Below are positions 1 to 10,763 of a DNA stretch of 64,000 nt, piece after piece (the stretch's first letter is position 1; the number at the start of each line of letters is the position of its first letter). Origin of the DNA: Thiohalophilus sp. (GTDB lineage Bacteria > Pseudomonadota > Gammaproteobacteria > UBA6429 > Thiohalophilaceae). The notes beneath the pieces were generated by a model. That model had not been told where the DNA came from. It ran no database searches and was given only the letters and a program-made list of their open reading frames with translations. The position numbers and the translations under genes are program-made. The DNA lies in the NCBI RefSeq assembly GCF_034522235.1, contig NZ_JAXHLN010000002.1:186896-250895 (forward strand), read 5' to 3'.

Positions 1-158
1 CGTCCTGCGGGGATAACGGTGTGGCGCTGCTCATTGTGAATTCCTTCTGGGTGTAATACGAATGGGTGACGATAACGTAGCAAAGCGTCGTGACAGTTCT
101 GGGAACCGGGACTGTCCCTGTTTAATTAGCTGAATCAGCCGGGCTTGCAAGTGCATTT
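1..158. other. Left edge, no complete gene
   Basis: A plus-strand frame is open from the window edge to a TAA at 54-56, so this may be the last 17 codons of a gene that starts outside the window; the tail is not recognisable. The rest is non-coding and ends at the acetate kinase stop codon. Confidence 0.3.
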
Positions 159-1328
159 TCAAGTGTTGATCCGCCGCCAGGTATGGCGTGCAATCATTTG
201 CTCCTCGTCGGTGGGAATCACCCAGGCTGAGACAGGGCTTTCAGGCCGGCTGATTTGAACGTCGTGACGGGCGTTGGCCCCGGCATCCAGCTGCACGCCA
301 AGCCATTCGCAGCCACGGCAGATCCGCTCGCGAATCGGGATGGCGTGCTCACCGATCCCCGCGGTGAACACCAGCGCATCCAGCCCGCCCAGTGCCGCGG
401 CCAGTGAGCCGACAGCACGCACTGTATGATAGACAAACAGATCGAGCGCGAGTCTGGCATCGGGGTGCGTGCTTTCGAGCAGCGCGCGAACATCCGCGCT
501 CTGGCCCGACACGCCGAGCAGACCGGCGCGGTGATTGAGCAGTTGTTCGATCTCATCGATCGACATGTTCATGCTCCGCTGCAGGTAAAACACCACACTG
601 GGATCGAGCGCCCCGCTGCGGGTGGCCATGGGGATGCCGTCGAGGGGACTGAAGCTCATGGTAGTGGCGATACTGGCGCCATGCTGGAGCGCGCAGAGAC
701 TGACGCCGTGTCCCAGATGGGCCACCACCACCCGCCCGTCCGCCGCCGCACCAGAATGCGCCGGTAATGTCTCGGCGATGTATTCGTAGGACAGGCCGTG
801 AAAGCCATAGCGGCAGATGCCGTGTTCGGTCAGTTCGCGTGGCAGCGCAAACAGTCTGGCGACTTCCGGTATGTTGTGGTGAAAGGCCGTATCGAAGCAG
901 GCGACTTGAGGTAAGCGGGGATAGCTTTGCGCCAACAGTTTGATACCGAGCAGGTTATGTGGCTGATGCAGTGGTGCCAGAGAGGTCAGGTCATCGAGTT
1001 GTTGCAATACCCCGGGCGTTATCCGTACCGGCGTACTGAACTGCCTGCCGCCGTGTACCACGCGATGGCCGACGGCAGACAATGTGCGCTTGCCCATGAT
1101 CTCTTCCATCCAGGCCAACAGATGTTGCAACGCCGTCGGGTGATCCGGTGTCTCGAGTCGACGTGCAATGTGTTCGCCATCCGGCTGGGTTGCCAGCAGG
1201 CGTGCCTGAGCGCTGCCGATGGCTTCCACCTGGCCTCGCCACAGCAGGTCCAGACTGTCTGCCGCCGTATAGAGGCCGAACTTGATGCTGGATGAGCCGG
1301 CGTTTAAGACCAGAATTGCCTGATTCAC
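159..1328 (-). CDS. ackA: Acetate kinase
   Basis: Interconverts acetate plus ATP with acetyl phosphate plus ADP in the cytosol. The 389-residue length is normal for the family. The N-terminal signature LNAGSSSIKFGLY, the central GHRVVHGG segment, the DTAFH motif and the C-terminal FTAGIGEH phosphate-binding segment are all visible. The start codon is GTG (CAC on the plus strand at 1326-1328) with no strong ribosome binding site. No phosphotransacetylase or phosphoketolase gene is adjacent inside the window, so its partner enzyme is unknown here. It is transcribed away from the next gene, a DsbA-like protein, so the promoters share about 100 bp. Confidence 0.95.
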   Translation of the reverse strand: MNQAILVLNAGSSSIKFGLYTAADSLDLLWRGQVEAIGSAQARLLATQPDGEHIARRLETPDHPTALQHLLAWMEEIMGKRTLSAVGHRVVHGGRQFSTPVRITPGVLQQLDDLTSLAPLHQPHNLLGIKLLAQSYPRLPQVACFDTAFHHNIPEVARLFALPRELTEHGICRYGFHGLSYEYIAETLPAHSGAAADGRVVVAHLGHGVSLCALQHGASIATTMSFSPLDGIPMATRSGALDPSVVFYLQRSMNMSIDEIEQLLNHRAGLLGVSGQSADVRALLESTHPDARLALDLFVYHTVRAVGSLAAALGGLDALVFTAGIGEHAIPIRERICRGCEWLGVQLDAGANARHDVQISRPESPVSAWVIPTDEEQMIARHTWRRINT

Positions 1329-1427
1329 ACTGAAAGTTATGCCTTTTTTTGCCTTTACTTTATATAGACAATAGCGTGCCCGGGAGAAAAGGGATAGAGG
1401 TGTTTGATTTCAGCGGCATTTATCAAC

Positions 1428-2048
1428 ATGCAGCGAGACGCAAGCTTATATTACATCTACGATCCCATGTGCAGCTGGTGCTGGGGATTGCGGCCGGTCT
1501 GGCAACAGGTCAAGGCGGCACTGCAGGATAAAGTGGATATCGTTTATGTGGCGGGTGGCCTGGCGCCGGATTCGGATGAACCGATGGAGCCGGAGATCGG
1601 CGACTATTTGCAAAAGACCTGGCAGCGGATCAGCGAGCAGTGCGGGGTGGAGTTCAACTTCGATTTCTGGACGCAGAACACGCCGGTGCGTTCTACCTAT
1701 CCCTCCTGCCGGGCGGCGCTGGTGGCGCGGGAGTACGGCAGGGAAGTGGCCATGTATGAGCGTATCCAGCGCTTTTATTACCAGGAGGCGGGCAATCCGT
1801 CGGTGTATGCCAATTTATACGATCTGGGTGAGGAACTGGGCATCCCGCGCGAGACGTTTATCGAGCGCATCCACTCGCCAGAGATCGAACGCCAGCTGCA
1901 GGCTGATATCGCGTTGGCCGAAAGTCTGGGCGTGCGCGGTTATCCCTCGCTGGTGCTGAAAGTGGGCGAGACGCCACATTTTATTCGCCACAGCTATACG
2001 GACGCGGCAACCAATCTGCAAATGATCGAAGCCCTGCTGCCGGTGTGA
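1428..2048 (+). CDS. DsbA-family thiol oxidoreductase (FrnE-like)
   Basis: Thioredoxin-fold protein of the DsbA/FrnE group, about 206 residues. The active site is CSWC in YDPMCSWCWG close to the N terminus, and the cis-proline region is VRGYPSLVL near residue 180. There is no signal peptide, so it is probably cytosolic, unlike true DsbA. An upstream TTG at 1404 is in frame, but homologues normally begin just before the YYIYDPMCSWC strand, so the ATG at 1428 is preferred. Substrate is unknown; FrnE relatives have been linked to oxidative stress, which fits the iron/peroxide genes that follow. Confidence 0.85.
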   Translation: MQRDASLYYIYDPMCSWCWGLRPVWQQVKAALQDKVDIVYVAGGLAPDSDEPMEPEIGDYLQKTWQRISEQCGVEFNFDFWTQNTPVRSTYPSCRAALVAREYGREVAMYERIQRFYYQEAGNPSVYANLYDLGEELGIPRETFIERIHSPEIERQLQADIALAESLGVRGYPSLVLKVGETPHFIRHSYTDAATNLQMIEALLPV

Positions 2049-2078
2049 TTCGGCATTGGATCATTGAAAGCATAAACC

Positions 2079-2122
2079 GGATCCGTCGCGTTGCTGCTTG
2101 AGCCGGGCGACGCGGGATTCAG
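2079..2122 (+). repeat. Dispersed ~44-bp repeat, copy 1
   Basis: A GC-rich segment starting GGATCCGTCGCGTTG and containing GGGCGACG is repeated with a few changes at 3835-3880. Both copies lie in gaps next to the 3' ends of genes. GTCGC and GCGAC can pair, giving a small hairpin. Confidence 0.6.
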
Positions 2123-2271
2123 AATTACCGCGTCGGTAGTAATGTTTTAATTTCCGGAATGATTGCGCGTGCTGTTGCGCAGCATGTCCCAGCGCCGCTG
2201 GCGGGCATTGGGCGTGCGGAGAAGCAGGAAGTTTTTCAACAGTTTGTGGAGCTGTTTTTTCATCGCAGCGA

Positions 2272-2475
2272 TCAGCCGAAGGCGGCAACCGGTTCCAGGG
2301 CGGCCCACTGGTCGGCCAGGGCGTCGTCCATTACCTGTTTGGCGCAATCCCGGCAGCGGCCACAGCAGGTGGACACCCGGGTTTGCTGTTGCAGTTCCGT
2401 AAAGGAGTCGACCCCGTTTTGCACGGCCTTGCGGATTGTCCGGTCGGTGACGGCATGGCAGACACACACGTACAT
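2272..2475 (-). CDS. bfd: Bacterioferritin-associated ferredoxin
   Basis: A 67-residue BFD-like [2Fe-2S] protein. In characterised relatives Bfd binds bacterioferritin and passes electrons to its heme so that stored iron can be mobilised. The cluster ligands are the CVC pair near the N terminus and the CGRC/RDC cysteines near residue 40. The ribosome binding site GAGGTGA lies just upstream of the ATG. It is divergent from the two bacterioferritin genes, and a strong Fur-box-like palindrome sits about 40 bp upstream, so expression under iron starvation is expected. Confidence 0.93.
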   Translation of the reverse strand: MYVCVCHAVTDRTIRKAVQNGVDSFTELQQQTRVSTCCGRCRDCAKQVMDDALADQWAALEPVAAFG

Positions 2476-2514
2476 GATGGATTCACCTCGTTTTCCGGTT
2501 GCCTGTATCGTAAT

Positions 2515-2533
2515 GAGAATGATTGTTATTCTC
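2515..2533. promoter_or_regulatory. Fur box
   Basis: A 19-bp near-perfect palindrome, GAGAATGAT-T-GTTATTCTC, matches the Fur consensus (GATAATGATAATCATTATC) closely. It lies 40 bp upstream of bfd and about 160 bp upstream of the bacterioferritin genes. Fur repression of bfd is well established in gammaproteobacteria; binding here is inferred. Confidence 0.8.
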
Positions 2534-2689
2534 TATCTTTTTTCGTCTTTTGTCTAGTTTCATTTTATAAATAGAATCAATGACTTAGCTGGATTCCGCG
2601 CTGCCGATGAACTATAATCAGCAGCACTAACAAGCCAATCCCCTCCGGGACCAGCCAGTTACCGATATCTACTCAGGCGGAGGAATTCC

Positions 2690-3154
2690 ATGAAAGGTGA
2701 TAACAAGACGTTGCAGCAGCTCAACGGCGTGCTGAAGGATCAGCTCACGGCCATCAACCAGTTCTTTTTGCATGCGCGTATGCTGAAAAACTGGGGCCTC
2801 GATGAGTTAAACGAACAGACATACAAACGCTCGATCAAGGCCATGAAGCTGGCTGACGAGATTATCGAGCGCATCCTGTTTCTGGAGGGGCTGCCGAATT
2901 TGCAGGACCTGGGCAAATTACTGATTGGCGAGAATGTGCCGGAACTCCTGGCCAATGATCTCAAACTGCAGACGGAGATTGCCGGGCGGCTGCAGGCGGC
3001 CATCGCCCATTGCGAATCCGTGCAGGACTTTATCAGCCGCGAGGAACTCGAAGAGCTGCTGGAAGAGACCGAGGAACATATCGACTGGCTGGAATCCCAG
3101 CAGTGGTTAATCGACAACGCCGGCCTGCAGAATTATCTGCAGTCGCAAATGTAA
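2690..3154 (+). CDS. bfr: Bacterioferritin, heme-binding subunit without ferroxidase site
   Basis: A 154-residue ferritin-fold protein beginning [12 protein letters not shown], with a canonical GGAGG ribosome binding site. Numbered as in E. coli Bfr, the heme ligand Met52 is present (KAMKLAD). The diiron ligands are mostly replaced: Gln18 for Glu18, Ala51 for Glu51, Leu54 for His54, Gln94 for Glu94 and Thr127 for Glu127; only His130 remains. This is the pattern of the structural/heme subunit of hetero-oligomeric bacterioferritins. The next gene, 24 bp downstream, has the opposite pattern, so the two very likely assemble into one 24-mer. Confidence 0.95.
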   Translation: MKGDNKTLQQLNGVLKDQLTAINQFFLHARMLKNWGLDELNEQTYKRSIKAMKLADEIIERILFLEGLPNLQDLGKLLIGENVPELLANDLKLQTEIAGRLQAAIAHCESVQDFISREELEELLEETEEHIDWLESQQWLIDNAGLQNYLQSQM

Positions 3155-3178
3155 GCACCGTTCGGCAAGGAGAAGACA

Positions 3179-3664
3179 ATGAAAGGTAGCGACAAAGTCA
3201 TCAAGCAACTACAGAAACTGCTGCGCGGTGAACTGGCGGCCCGCGATCAGTATTTTACCCATTCGCGGATGTACGAGGACTGGGGGCTGAACAAACTCTA
3301 CGAGCGCATCAATCATGAAATGGAAGAGGAAACGCAACATGCCGATGCGTTGATCAAGCGTATTCTGTTTCTGGAAGGTACCCCGGATCTGTCCAAACAG
3401 GATGGCCAGCGTATCGGCAAGACTGTCCCCGAGATGCTGAAAAACGATCTCGATGTGGAATATGGGGTCACGGCCGCCCTGAAAGAAGCCATAAACGTGT
3501 GCGAGCAGGAAAAGGATTATCAGAGCCGCGAGATTCTGGAAGTGCTGCTCAAGGATACCGAGGAAGACCACGCCTACTGGCTGGAGAAACAGCTGGGCCT
3601 GATCGACAAAATCGGTTTGCAGAATTATCTGCAATCACAGATGGCTTCTGGCGCCTCGGAATAG
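3179..3664 (+). CDS. bfr: Bacterioferritin, ferroxidase subunit without heme ligand
   Basis: A 161-residue bacterioferritin with an AAGGAGA ribosome binding site 24 bp after the previous bfr gene. By E. coli numbering Glu18, Glu51, His54 and Glu94 are present, and a Glu-x-x-His near 128-131 replaces Glu127/His130 with one inserted residue. The heme ligand Met52 is replaced by threonine (EEETQHAD). It should therefore oxidise Fe(II) but not bind heme by itself, and complements the upstream subunit. A rho-independent terminator follows at 3689. Confidence 0.95.
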   Translation: MKGSDKVIKQLQKLLRGELAARDQYFTHSRMYEDWGLNKLYERINHEMEEETQHADALIKRILFLEGTPDLSKQDGQRIGKTVPEMLKNDLDVEYGVTAALKEAINVCEQEKDYQSREILEVLLKDTEEDHAYWLEKQLGLIDKIGLQNYLQSQMASGASE

Positions 3665-3688
3665 GGTTTTTCACTTCATGAATCAAAA

Positions 3689-3714
3689 GGGCGGTCGAAA
3701 GGCCGCCTTTTTTT
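3689..3714 (+). terminator. Rho-independent terminator after bfr pair
   Basis: GGCGG and CCGCC arms around a GAAA-containing loop are followed by a run of seven T residues, 25 bp after the second bfr stop codon. Confidence 0.85.
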
Positions 3715-3750
3715 ATGAAGCCAGAAAGAAATTTCTAATACCGGTCCAAA

Positions 3751-3813
3751 GAGATTGCTTCGTCATTTTATTCCTCGCAATGACCCCGCTGTTTACGGTC
3801 ATTGCGGGAATAA
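3751..3813. repeat. CATTGCGAGG-type dispersed repeat
   Basis: Contains GAGATTGCTTCGTCA and CCTCGCAATGACC, the two halves of a repeat seen in many unrelated bacterial genomes (CGTCATTGCGAGG...GAAGCAATCTC type). The arms ATTCC.CGCAATGAC and GTCATTGCG.GAAT form a stem of about 14 bp between the convergent bfr and dps genes. Confidence 0.7.
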
Positions 3814-3834
3814 CAGCAAGCATTCAAGTCGCAC

Positions 3835-3880
3835 GGATCCGTCGCGTTGCGCCTTGATCCGGGCGACGGGGGTGCGGGAT
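3835..3880 (+). repeat. Dispersed ~44-bp repeat, copy 2
   Basis: Second copy of the GGATCCGTCGCGTTG...GGGCGACG segment at 2079-2122. It abuts the dps stop codon. Confidence 0.6.
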
Positions 3881-3882
3881 TG

Positions 3883-4353
3883 TTACTGGATCGCGCGCAG
3901 CATCCAGGCGGTTTTTTCGTGGATGCGCATGCGATCGGAGATCAGCGCGGCGCTGGATTCGTCGTCCGCGTCCTGGGCTTTGGCCAGCGCCTCGCGGCAG
4001 GTTTTTACTACCTGTTCATGGCCGCGGGTGAGGATCTCGACCATCTCTTTGGCCTCGGGCACGCCATCGACTTCTTTTATCGCACTCAGCTCGGCGAAGG
4101 CCTTGTAGGTGCCCGGCGCCGGCACATCCAGGGTGCGAATGCGTTCGGCGATTTCATCCACGGCGGTGGCCAGTTCGGTGTAATGTTCCTCGAACATCAG
4201 GTGCAGTTCGCGAAACTGCGGGCCGGTGACGTTCCAGTGAAAGTTGTGGGTCTGTAAATACAACGTATAGGAATCGGCGAGCAGGCGCTTGAGCCCTTGC
4301 GCGATGTTGTTGCGGTCCTTCTCGTTGATGCCGATATCGATGGCGGTTGTCAT
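3883..4353 (-). CDS. dps: Dps-type DNA-protecting miniferritin
   Basis: A 156-residue Dps protein: a dodecameric iron-storage shell that oxidises Fe(II) with hydrogen peroxide and protects DNA. The inter-subunit ferroxidase signature is clear: [10 protein letters not shown] holds the histidine ligands and FEEHYTEL the acidic ligands. The ribosome binding site AAGGAG lies 6 bp before the ATG. Its position between the bacterioferritins and katG, on the same strand as katG, makes this an iron/peroxide defence block. Confidence 0.93.
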   Translation of the reverse strand: MTTAIDIGINEKDRNNIAQGLKRLLADSYTLYLQTHNFHWNVTGPQFRELHLMFEEHYTELATAVDEIAERIRTLDVPAPGTYKAFAELSAIKEVDGVPEAKEMVEILTRGHEQVVKTCREALAKAQDADDESSAALISDRMRIHEKTAWMLRAIQ

Positions 4354-4437
4354 GTTTGCTCCTTATTTGTTCGGTTAATGTCGTGTTACACACAAGTAAT
4401 GCCGGAAAGCGGCGGTTCCCGGCACCGGCTTATTCTG

Positions 4438-4468
4438 CAGGTCACGCTGGCGTTAGCCTGCGTGACAC
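4438..4468 (+). repeat. GTCACG...GATAGCC...CGTGAC hairpin repeat, copy 1
   Basis: A palindromic ~31-bp unit, CAGGTCACGCTGGCG followed by TTAGCCTGCGTGACAC. Related copies lie at 9795-9824 (inverted) and 20360-20390. All three are intergenic. Confidence 0.6.
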
Positions 4469-4578
4469 CCTGCCGATGCGCAGAATGTCAGGTAGCGCTG
4501 CGCGCAACCTGACCTACGCTTCTAACGGTGTCGGAAACCGGAGTTTTCCGACACGTTTGATTGCCAGATCAGGCCAAA

Positions 4579-7195
<2,617 letters not shown>

Positions 7196-7795
7196 TCATT
7201 CGACCATCGGCACCCAGCCGGGAATGGCTTCAACCCGTTGCAGCCAGGCGCGTATCGCCGGATAGTCTGCCAGGGAGATACGAGCCTCGTCGGCGAGGGC
7301 GACGTAGGGGTAGCAGGCGAGGTCGGCGATGGTCGGGTGGTCCTCCGCCAGCCAGTCGTGTTCAGCCAGCTGCTGCTCCAGCGTATCCAGCCCCGGTTTG
7401 GCGTCGCGGTGGCACTGTTCCAGATCGAAGGGTTTGTTGAAGCGCAGGGTCACCCGGGCGCGGGCCAGGCCGTAGAGCAGTTCGTTTTCCGATACGGCAA
7501 GCCACTGCATGACCCGCGCCTCACCCAGGGCATCGATCGGCAGCCAGCGTTCATCAGCGTAACGCCGGGCCAGGTAAACCAGGATCGCCATGGAATCCCA
7601 GATCAGCGTCTCGCCCTCCACCAGCACCGGGATCTGCCCGCGCGGGTTAAGGCGTTTGAATTCGGGGGTCTGGGTCTCGCCGCTGCTGCTGTCGGTGGGG
7701 ATGCGCGCATAGTCCAGTTTCAGCATGGACAGCAGCAGGCGCACCTTGTAGCAGTTGCCGGAACGATCGAAGTCGTAGAGTTTCAGGTTTGGCAT
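7196..7795 (-). CDS. Glutathione S-transferase family protein
   Basis: A 199-residue GST. The N-terminal thioredoxin-like domain (to about residue 80) carries the NPRGQIPVL cis-proline motif and the WDSMAILVYLARRY glutathione-contact segment. An all-helical C-terminal domain follows, with the capping box region TIADLACYPYVAL. Likely role is glutathione conjugation or peroxide detoxification. It lies near katG and dps, which fits a stress role, but the substrate cannot be told. Confidence 0.85.
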   Translation of the reverse strand: MPNLKLYDFDRSGNCYKVRLLLSMLKLDYARIPTDSSSGETQTPEFKRLNPRGQIPVLVEGETLIWDSMAILVYLARRYADERWLPIDALGEARVMQWLAVSENELLYGLARARVTLRFNKPFDLEQCHRDAKPGLDTLEQQLAEHDWLAEDHPTIADLACYPYVALADEARISLADYPAIRAWLQRVEAIPGWVPMVE

Positions 7796-7811
7796 GATTC
7801 GGTTCCCTGAT

Positions 7812-8018
7812 TCAAACGTCGCGCGGCAGGATGAGGATCATCAAAATGGCGAAGACGATCAGGCCGATGAAGGCGTAAAGGAAGCGCTTTTTGGCCGGGG
7901 CGGCGAGCCGCTCCTGCTCGGCCGGGGTCGGGGTGCGGCAGTGGGGGCAGTAGTTCTGCGCCTCGTCGAAGACGTGGCCGCAATGTTGGCAGGTGGTGTC
8001 AGGCATATAACAGAACAT
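7812..8018 (-). CDS. Small zinc-ribbon membrane protein
   Basis: A 68-residue protein with an N-terminal zinc ribbon (CQHCGH and CPHCRTP, about residues 10-28), a short charged linker and one transmembrane helix (FLYAFIGLIVFAILMILIL) near the C terminus. A second in-frame ATG four codons in is equally possible. Function unknown. It is 16 bp upstream of the GST gene on the same strand and may be co-transcribed. Confidence 0.65.
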   Translation of the reverse strand: MFCYMPDTTCQHCGHVFDEAQNYCPHCRTPTPAEQERLAAPAKKRFLYAFIGLIVFAILMILILPRDV

Positions 8019-8135
8019 ACTTGATCCGGGCCGTTTTGTCAGTAAGGTGGTTGTTTACCGGCCTGTGCCGGTCGAATACGATGTATGCTGTGGTTTTCTG
8101 GTCAGCCTTCACCTGAAGAGGGAGGGGATACTTGA

Positions 8136-8543
8136 GTGGGGCACGCGATGAAGAAACTGAAAATTGTCACGGGCGAGTCGCTGGATCTGTTGCAGGAGAT
8201 CGGCCTGGTGCTGATTGCGCTGGCAACGATCATTGCCTTCGGTATCGAGATCGGGACAATGGTGGAGGTCCGCGCGGTGACGCTGGCGGATCTGCTGCTG
8301 ATGTTCATCTATCTCGAGGTGCTGGCGATGGTGGGGATCTATCTCAAGTCGGGCAAACTGCCGATCCGCATCCCGCTGTATATCGCCATCATCGCCCTGG
8401 CTCGTTACATGGTGCTGGACATGAAGGCGATGGAATCCTGGCGTATGCTGGCGGTGGCCGGTTCGGCGCTGGTCATCGCACTGACGGTGCTGGTGATCCG
8501 CTTCGGGCACGTCCGCTATCCCTATGAATCGGACAGCAGCTGA
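8136..8543 (+). CDS. psiE: PsiE-family membrane protein
   Basis: A 135-residue integral membrane protein of the phosphate-starvation-inducible PsiE family, with four predicted membrane helices. The GTG at 8136 is chosen because the GAGGGAGGGGA ribosome binding site is correctly spaced from it; the ATG at 8148 is too far. The biochemical role of the family is not known. The stop codon overlaps the start of the next gene (TGATG), so translation is probably coupled. Confidence 0.8.
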   Translation: MGHAMKKLKIVTGESLDLLQEIGLVLIALATIIAFGIEIGTMVEVRAVTLADLLLMFIYLEVLAMVGIYLKSGKLPIRIPLYIAIIALARYMVLDMKAMESWRMLAVAGSALVIALTVLVIRFGHVRYPYESDSS

Positions 8544-8803
8544 TGGTTATCATCTATACCGCCAATGATTATATCGAGGGCAACCTGGTCAAAGGATTGC
8601 TGGAGTCGCAGGGCATTGATACCTACGTCAACGGCGAGTACCTGCAGGGCGGGATCGGCGAGCTGATGCCGATGGGCCACATCAAGCTGAGCGTGGACGA
8701 TGAAGACGAGTCGGCGGCGCGGCGGATTATCGAACGCTATGAAAATGGCGAGTTTCAGATCGGGGATAATGAGGATGTGTCGTCCCCGGATTCACAGCTA
8801 TAA
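8543..8803 (+). CDS. DUF2007 family protein
   Basis: An 86-residue protein of the small ferredoxin-fold DUF2007 family, sometimes called putative signal-transducing proteins. It starts with YTANDYIEGNLVKGLLESQG and has the conserved G-rich turn GGIGELMPMG followed by the acidic SVDDEDESAARRII helix. It overlaps the psiE stop codon by one base, so the two genes form an operon. Function is unknown. Confidence 0.75.
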   Translation: MVIIYTANDYIEGNLVKGLLESQGIDTYVNGEYLQGGIGELMPMGHIKLSVDDEDESAARRIIERYENGEFQIGDNEDVSSPDSQL

Positions 8804-8827
8804 CAGATAAAATGCAAGGAGGAGACA

Positions 8828-9271
8828 ATGTTAATGAAAAAGAGTTTTGTTGCGCTGGGTATGCTGGTTGCCGTGCTGAGTCAGCCGGTCCACGGACAGG
8901 ATTACAATATCCAGCCCGGGATGTGGGAGATGACCTACAAGATGGACGTCAGCGGTATGCCGGAGAATATGGCGTCGATGATGCAAAAGGAGCCGCGGAC
9001 CAAACGGGAGTGCGTGACCAAAGATGATATCAGCTTCAAGCCCGAGGATATGGAAAAGGGGTGTACGTTTAACAAAACCTCGGATTCAGCGAGCAAGGTC
9101 GTCTGGGAGATCGAGTGCAACACAGAGCATGGCTCCTCCTCCGGGCATGGCGAAGTGAACTTTCACGGTACAAGCTCCGATGGCTGGTTCGAGATGAATG
9201 TCCAGGCCGGGCCGATGGGCGAAATGCAGATGCGCAACACCTTCGAAGGTAAGCGGGTCGGTGACTGCTGA
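8828..9271 (+). CDS. DUF3617 periplasmic protein
   Basis: A 147-residue exported protein with a cleavable signal peptide (ending around VHGQ, residue 23) and the DUF3617 hallmark IQPGMWEMTYKMDV right after it. Four cysteines (ECVTK, GCTF, ECNT and the C-terminal DC) probably form two disulfides. The AGGAGG ribosome binding site is ideal. Family function is unknown. It lies 24 bp after the DUF2007 gene and probably belongs to the same transcript. Confidence 0.75.
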   Translation: MLMKKSFVALGMLVAVLSQPVHGQDYNIQPGMWEMTYKMDVSGMPENMASMMQKEPRTKRECVTKDDISFKPEDMEKGCTFNKTSDSASKVVWEIECNTEHGSSSGHGEVNFHGTSSDGWFEMNVQAGPMGEMQMRNTFEGKRVGDC

Positions 9272-9631
9272 TCGGGGGTTCATCGCGCTGTCATCCCGGC
9301 GAGCCGGAATGACAGGTGGTGCAACATTATTCAAGAAGTGATGCAGTGGCGATGTCTTGCCACTTATCCTTCGCGCTTGAAAAGCGCTCCCACCAGCCCT
9401 TCGGGCAGGGAAAAGGCGAAGTGCCAAGTGCGGGTCATTGATTTTATCGAGGGACCTGTGTGAGGCGCTTTCAGCGGCGACGCCTTGCTACTTGTCTTTC
9501 GCGCTTGGGTCGCTCACGGCATCCATGCCTTCTGCGACATTAGTACATCCATGTACGTCAAAGCGCTCCCACAAGTCCTTCGGCCAGGAATATGGTGAAG
9601 CCCTGACCGCTCCATATATCGACCATCGATT

Positions 9632-9745
9632 TTTGACGCGGAGTTCGCAGAGGCGCGGAGGAAGCCTGTATTTGTTTAACAAACTGCGTCGACTTTACCG
9701 ACAGTTTGCGCCTCCGCGACTTCGTGCCCGCCGCGTTATTTTCCC
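9632..9745. repeat. Octamer-repeat inverted pair, copy 1
   Basis: Left arm GACGCGGAGTTCGCAGAGG and a diverged right arm with GCGCCTCCGCGACTTCG ending in CGCGTTATT. This is the most degraded of five related inverted-pair elements in the window. Confidence 0.55.
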
Positions 9746-9794
9746 GCGACCTGCACGAGGTAAACGAGGAGCTCCTGCTTCGGTTCAAGGAGGT

Positions 9795-9824
9795 GTCACG
9801 TAGGCTATCGCCAACGTGACCTAC
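9795..9824 (-). repeat. GTCACG hairpin repeat, copy 2
   Basis: Inverted copy of the 4438-4468 unit: GTCACGTAGGCTATCGCC followed by AACGTGACCTAC. Confidence 0.6.
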
Positions 9825-9842
9825 GAGACTTTGATTATTCAT

Positions 9843-9867
9843 TCTTCGTGTCTTCGCGCCTTCGTGG
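9843..9867 (+). repeat. Octamer array (CTTCGTGT type)
   Basis: Three 8-bp units, CTTCGTGT CTTCGCGC CTTCGTGG. A close relative with one more unit is at 10731-10763 and an inverted one at 53143-53172. Confidence 0.65.
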
Positions 9868-9879
9868 TGAGATCTTTTC

Positions 9880-9924
9880 CTCGCCCCTCGCCCCTCGCCC
9901 CTCGCCCCTCGCCCCTCGCCCCCG
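9880..9924 (+). repeat. Heptamer tandem array (CGCCCCT)n
   Basis: About six near-perfect 7-bp units, 25 bp upstream of the DUF2459 start codon. One of about ten 7-bp-period arrays in the window. Confidence 0.85.
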
Positions 9925-9949
9925 GGACCGGTTCTGATATGATGGATTG

Positions 9950-10633
9950 ATGAACAACGTACCGGCATGGTGGCGACGGGCTCTGGCGTGGCTGTGGCCG
10001 CTCGCATCCACCCTGTGGATGGCGGCCTGCGCGGCGCCGCCCGGGGGGCTGTTCCCGCCGGCGGAGGACGAGCCGGTGGTGCCGATCTGGCTGGTGAGTC
10101 ACGGCTGGCATGCGGGGATTGTGATTGAGCGCGCGGCAATCCCGTCGGGTCTGCTGCCCGAACAGGCAGACTTTCCCGAGGCGCGTTATCTGGAAATCGG
10201 CTGGGGCGATCGCGCTTACTACATGCACCCGGATCCGCACTGGGGCATCCTGCTCAAGGCGGGGTTATGGCCGACCGCCAGCGTGTTGCATGTGACGGGG
10301 CTCCGTGATGCACCCCAACGCGCTTTTCCGCACAGCACGATCATCCGGATCGCTACCGGCCGCGAAGGGTTTGAACAGCTGTGCCAGCATCTCGATGCCC
10401 GCTTTGCGCGAAACGGGGAGCCGGCCCGCGCACTGCAGGCGGGGTTGTACGGCGACAGCCGCTTTTACCCGTCCACGGACAGTTATCACCTGTTCAACAC
10501 TTGCAATGTGTGGACCACCCGGGTCCTGCACGCGGCGGGTTGCCCTGTTACTCCGGCCTTCAATATCACTGTCGACAGCTTGTTATCCAGCGTTGCCGCA
10601 ACCTGCGGCGAAAGAGTAACGAGGCCCGAGTAA
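9950..10633 (+). CDS. DUF2459 (TIGR02117) lipoprotein
   Basis: A 227-residue protein with a lipoprotein signal (LWMAAC) that anchors it to a membrane. The DUF2459 body includes VSHGWHAGIVI, EIGWGDRAYYM, SYHLFNTCNVWT, with conserved Trp, His and Cys residues. The ATG at 9950 follows an in-frame TTG at 9947. Function is unknown. The last few codons, including the TAA stop, are supplied by a heptamer repeat (10610-10646), so the native C terminus may have been altered. Confidence 0.8.
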   Translation: MNNVPAWWRRALAWLWPLASTLWMAACAAPPGGLFPPAEDEPVVPIWLVSHGWHAGIVIERAAIPSGLLPEQADFPEARYLEIGWGDRAYYMHPDPHWGILLKAGLWPTASVLHVTGLRDAPQRAFPHSTIIRIATGREGFEQLCQHLDARFARNGEPARALQAGLYGDSRFYPSTDSYHLFNTCNVWTTRVLHAAGCPVTPAFNITVDSLLSSVAATCGERVTRPE

Positions 10634-10646
10634 CGAGCGACGAGTT
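10610..10646 (+). repeat. Heptamer array running through a stop codon
   Basis: Units AGTAACG AGGCCCG AGTAACG AGCGACG, period 7. The array covers the last codons and stop of the DUF2459 gene and is related in sequence to the ACGAGTT arrays at 50398, 53099 and 53430. Confidence 0.75.
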
Positions 10647-10649
10647 GTG

Positions 10650-10712
10650 TAGGGTGCGTTCCACGCATCCTTTCCCTGTTCCGGTAAATGTCGGTGTGTG
10701 GAACGCACCCTA
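10650..10712. repeat. GGGTGCGTTCCAC hairpin repeat
   Basis: A perfect 15-bp inverted repeat (TAGGGTGCGTTCCAC and its complement) around a 33-bp loop. Elements starting TAGGGTGCGTT occur in many bacterial genomes. It could also end transcription of the DUF2459 gene. Confidence 0.7.
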
Positions 10713-10730
10713 TGACTTTGACCATTCATT

Positions 10731-10763
10731 CTTCGAGTCTTCGAGTCTTCGCGCCTTCGTGGT
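10731..10763 (+). repeat. Octamer array (CTTCGAGT type)
   Basis: Four 8-bp units: CTTCGAGT CTTCGAGT CTTCGCGC CTTCGTGG, matching the 9843 array. Confidence 0.65.

Larger units (their letters stand above)
9272..9949. repeat. Repeat-packed intergenic region
   Basis: About 680 bp without a gene, made almost wholly of dispersed repeats: a TGTCATCCCGG/CCGGAATGACA hairpin (9287-9316); two REP-like units ending GCGCTCCCAC (9357-9402 and 9497-9575); an octamer GCGGAG/GCAGAG pair (9632-9745); a GTCACG hairpin (9795-9824); an octamer CTTCGTGT array (9843-9867); and a heptamer CGCCCCT array (9880-9924). Confidence 0.7.

Noticed and set aside
9880-9924. Possible CRISPR array
   Set aside because: Tandem 7-bp units without spacers; no cas genes nearby. 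No CRISPR array was seen anywhere in the window.
9438-10139. Frames within the repeat-packed region
   Set aside because: Their products are translations of REP, octamer and heptamer repeats.
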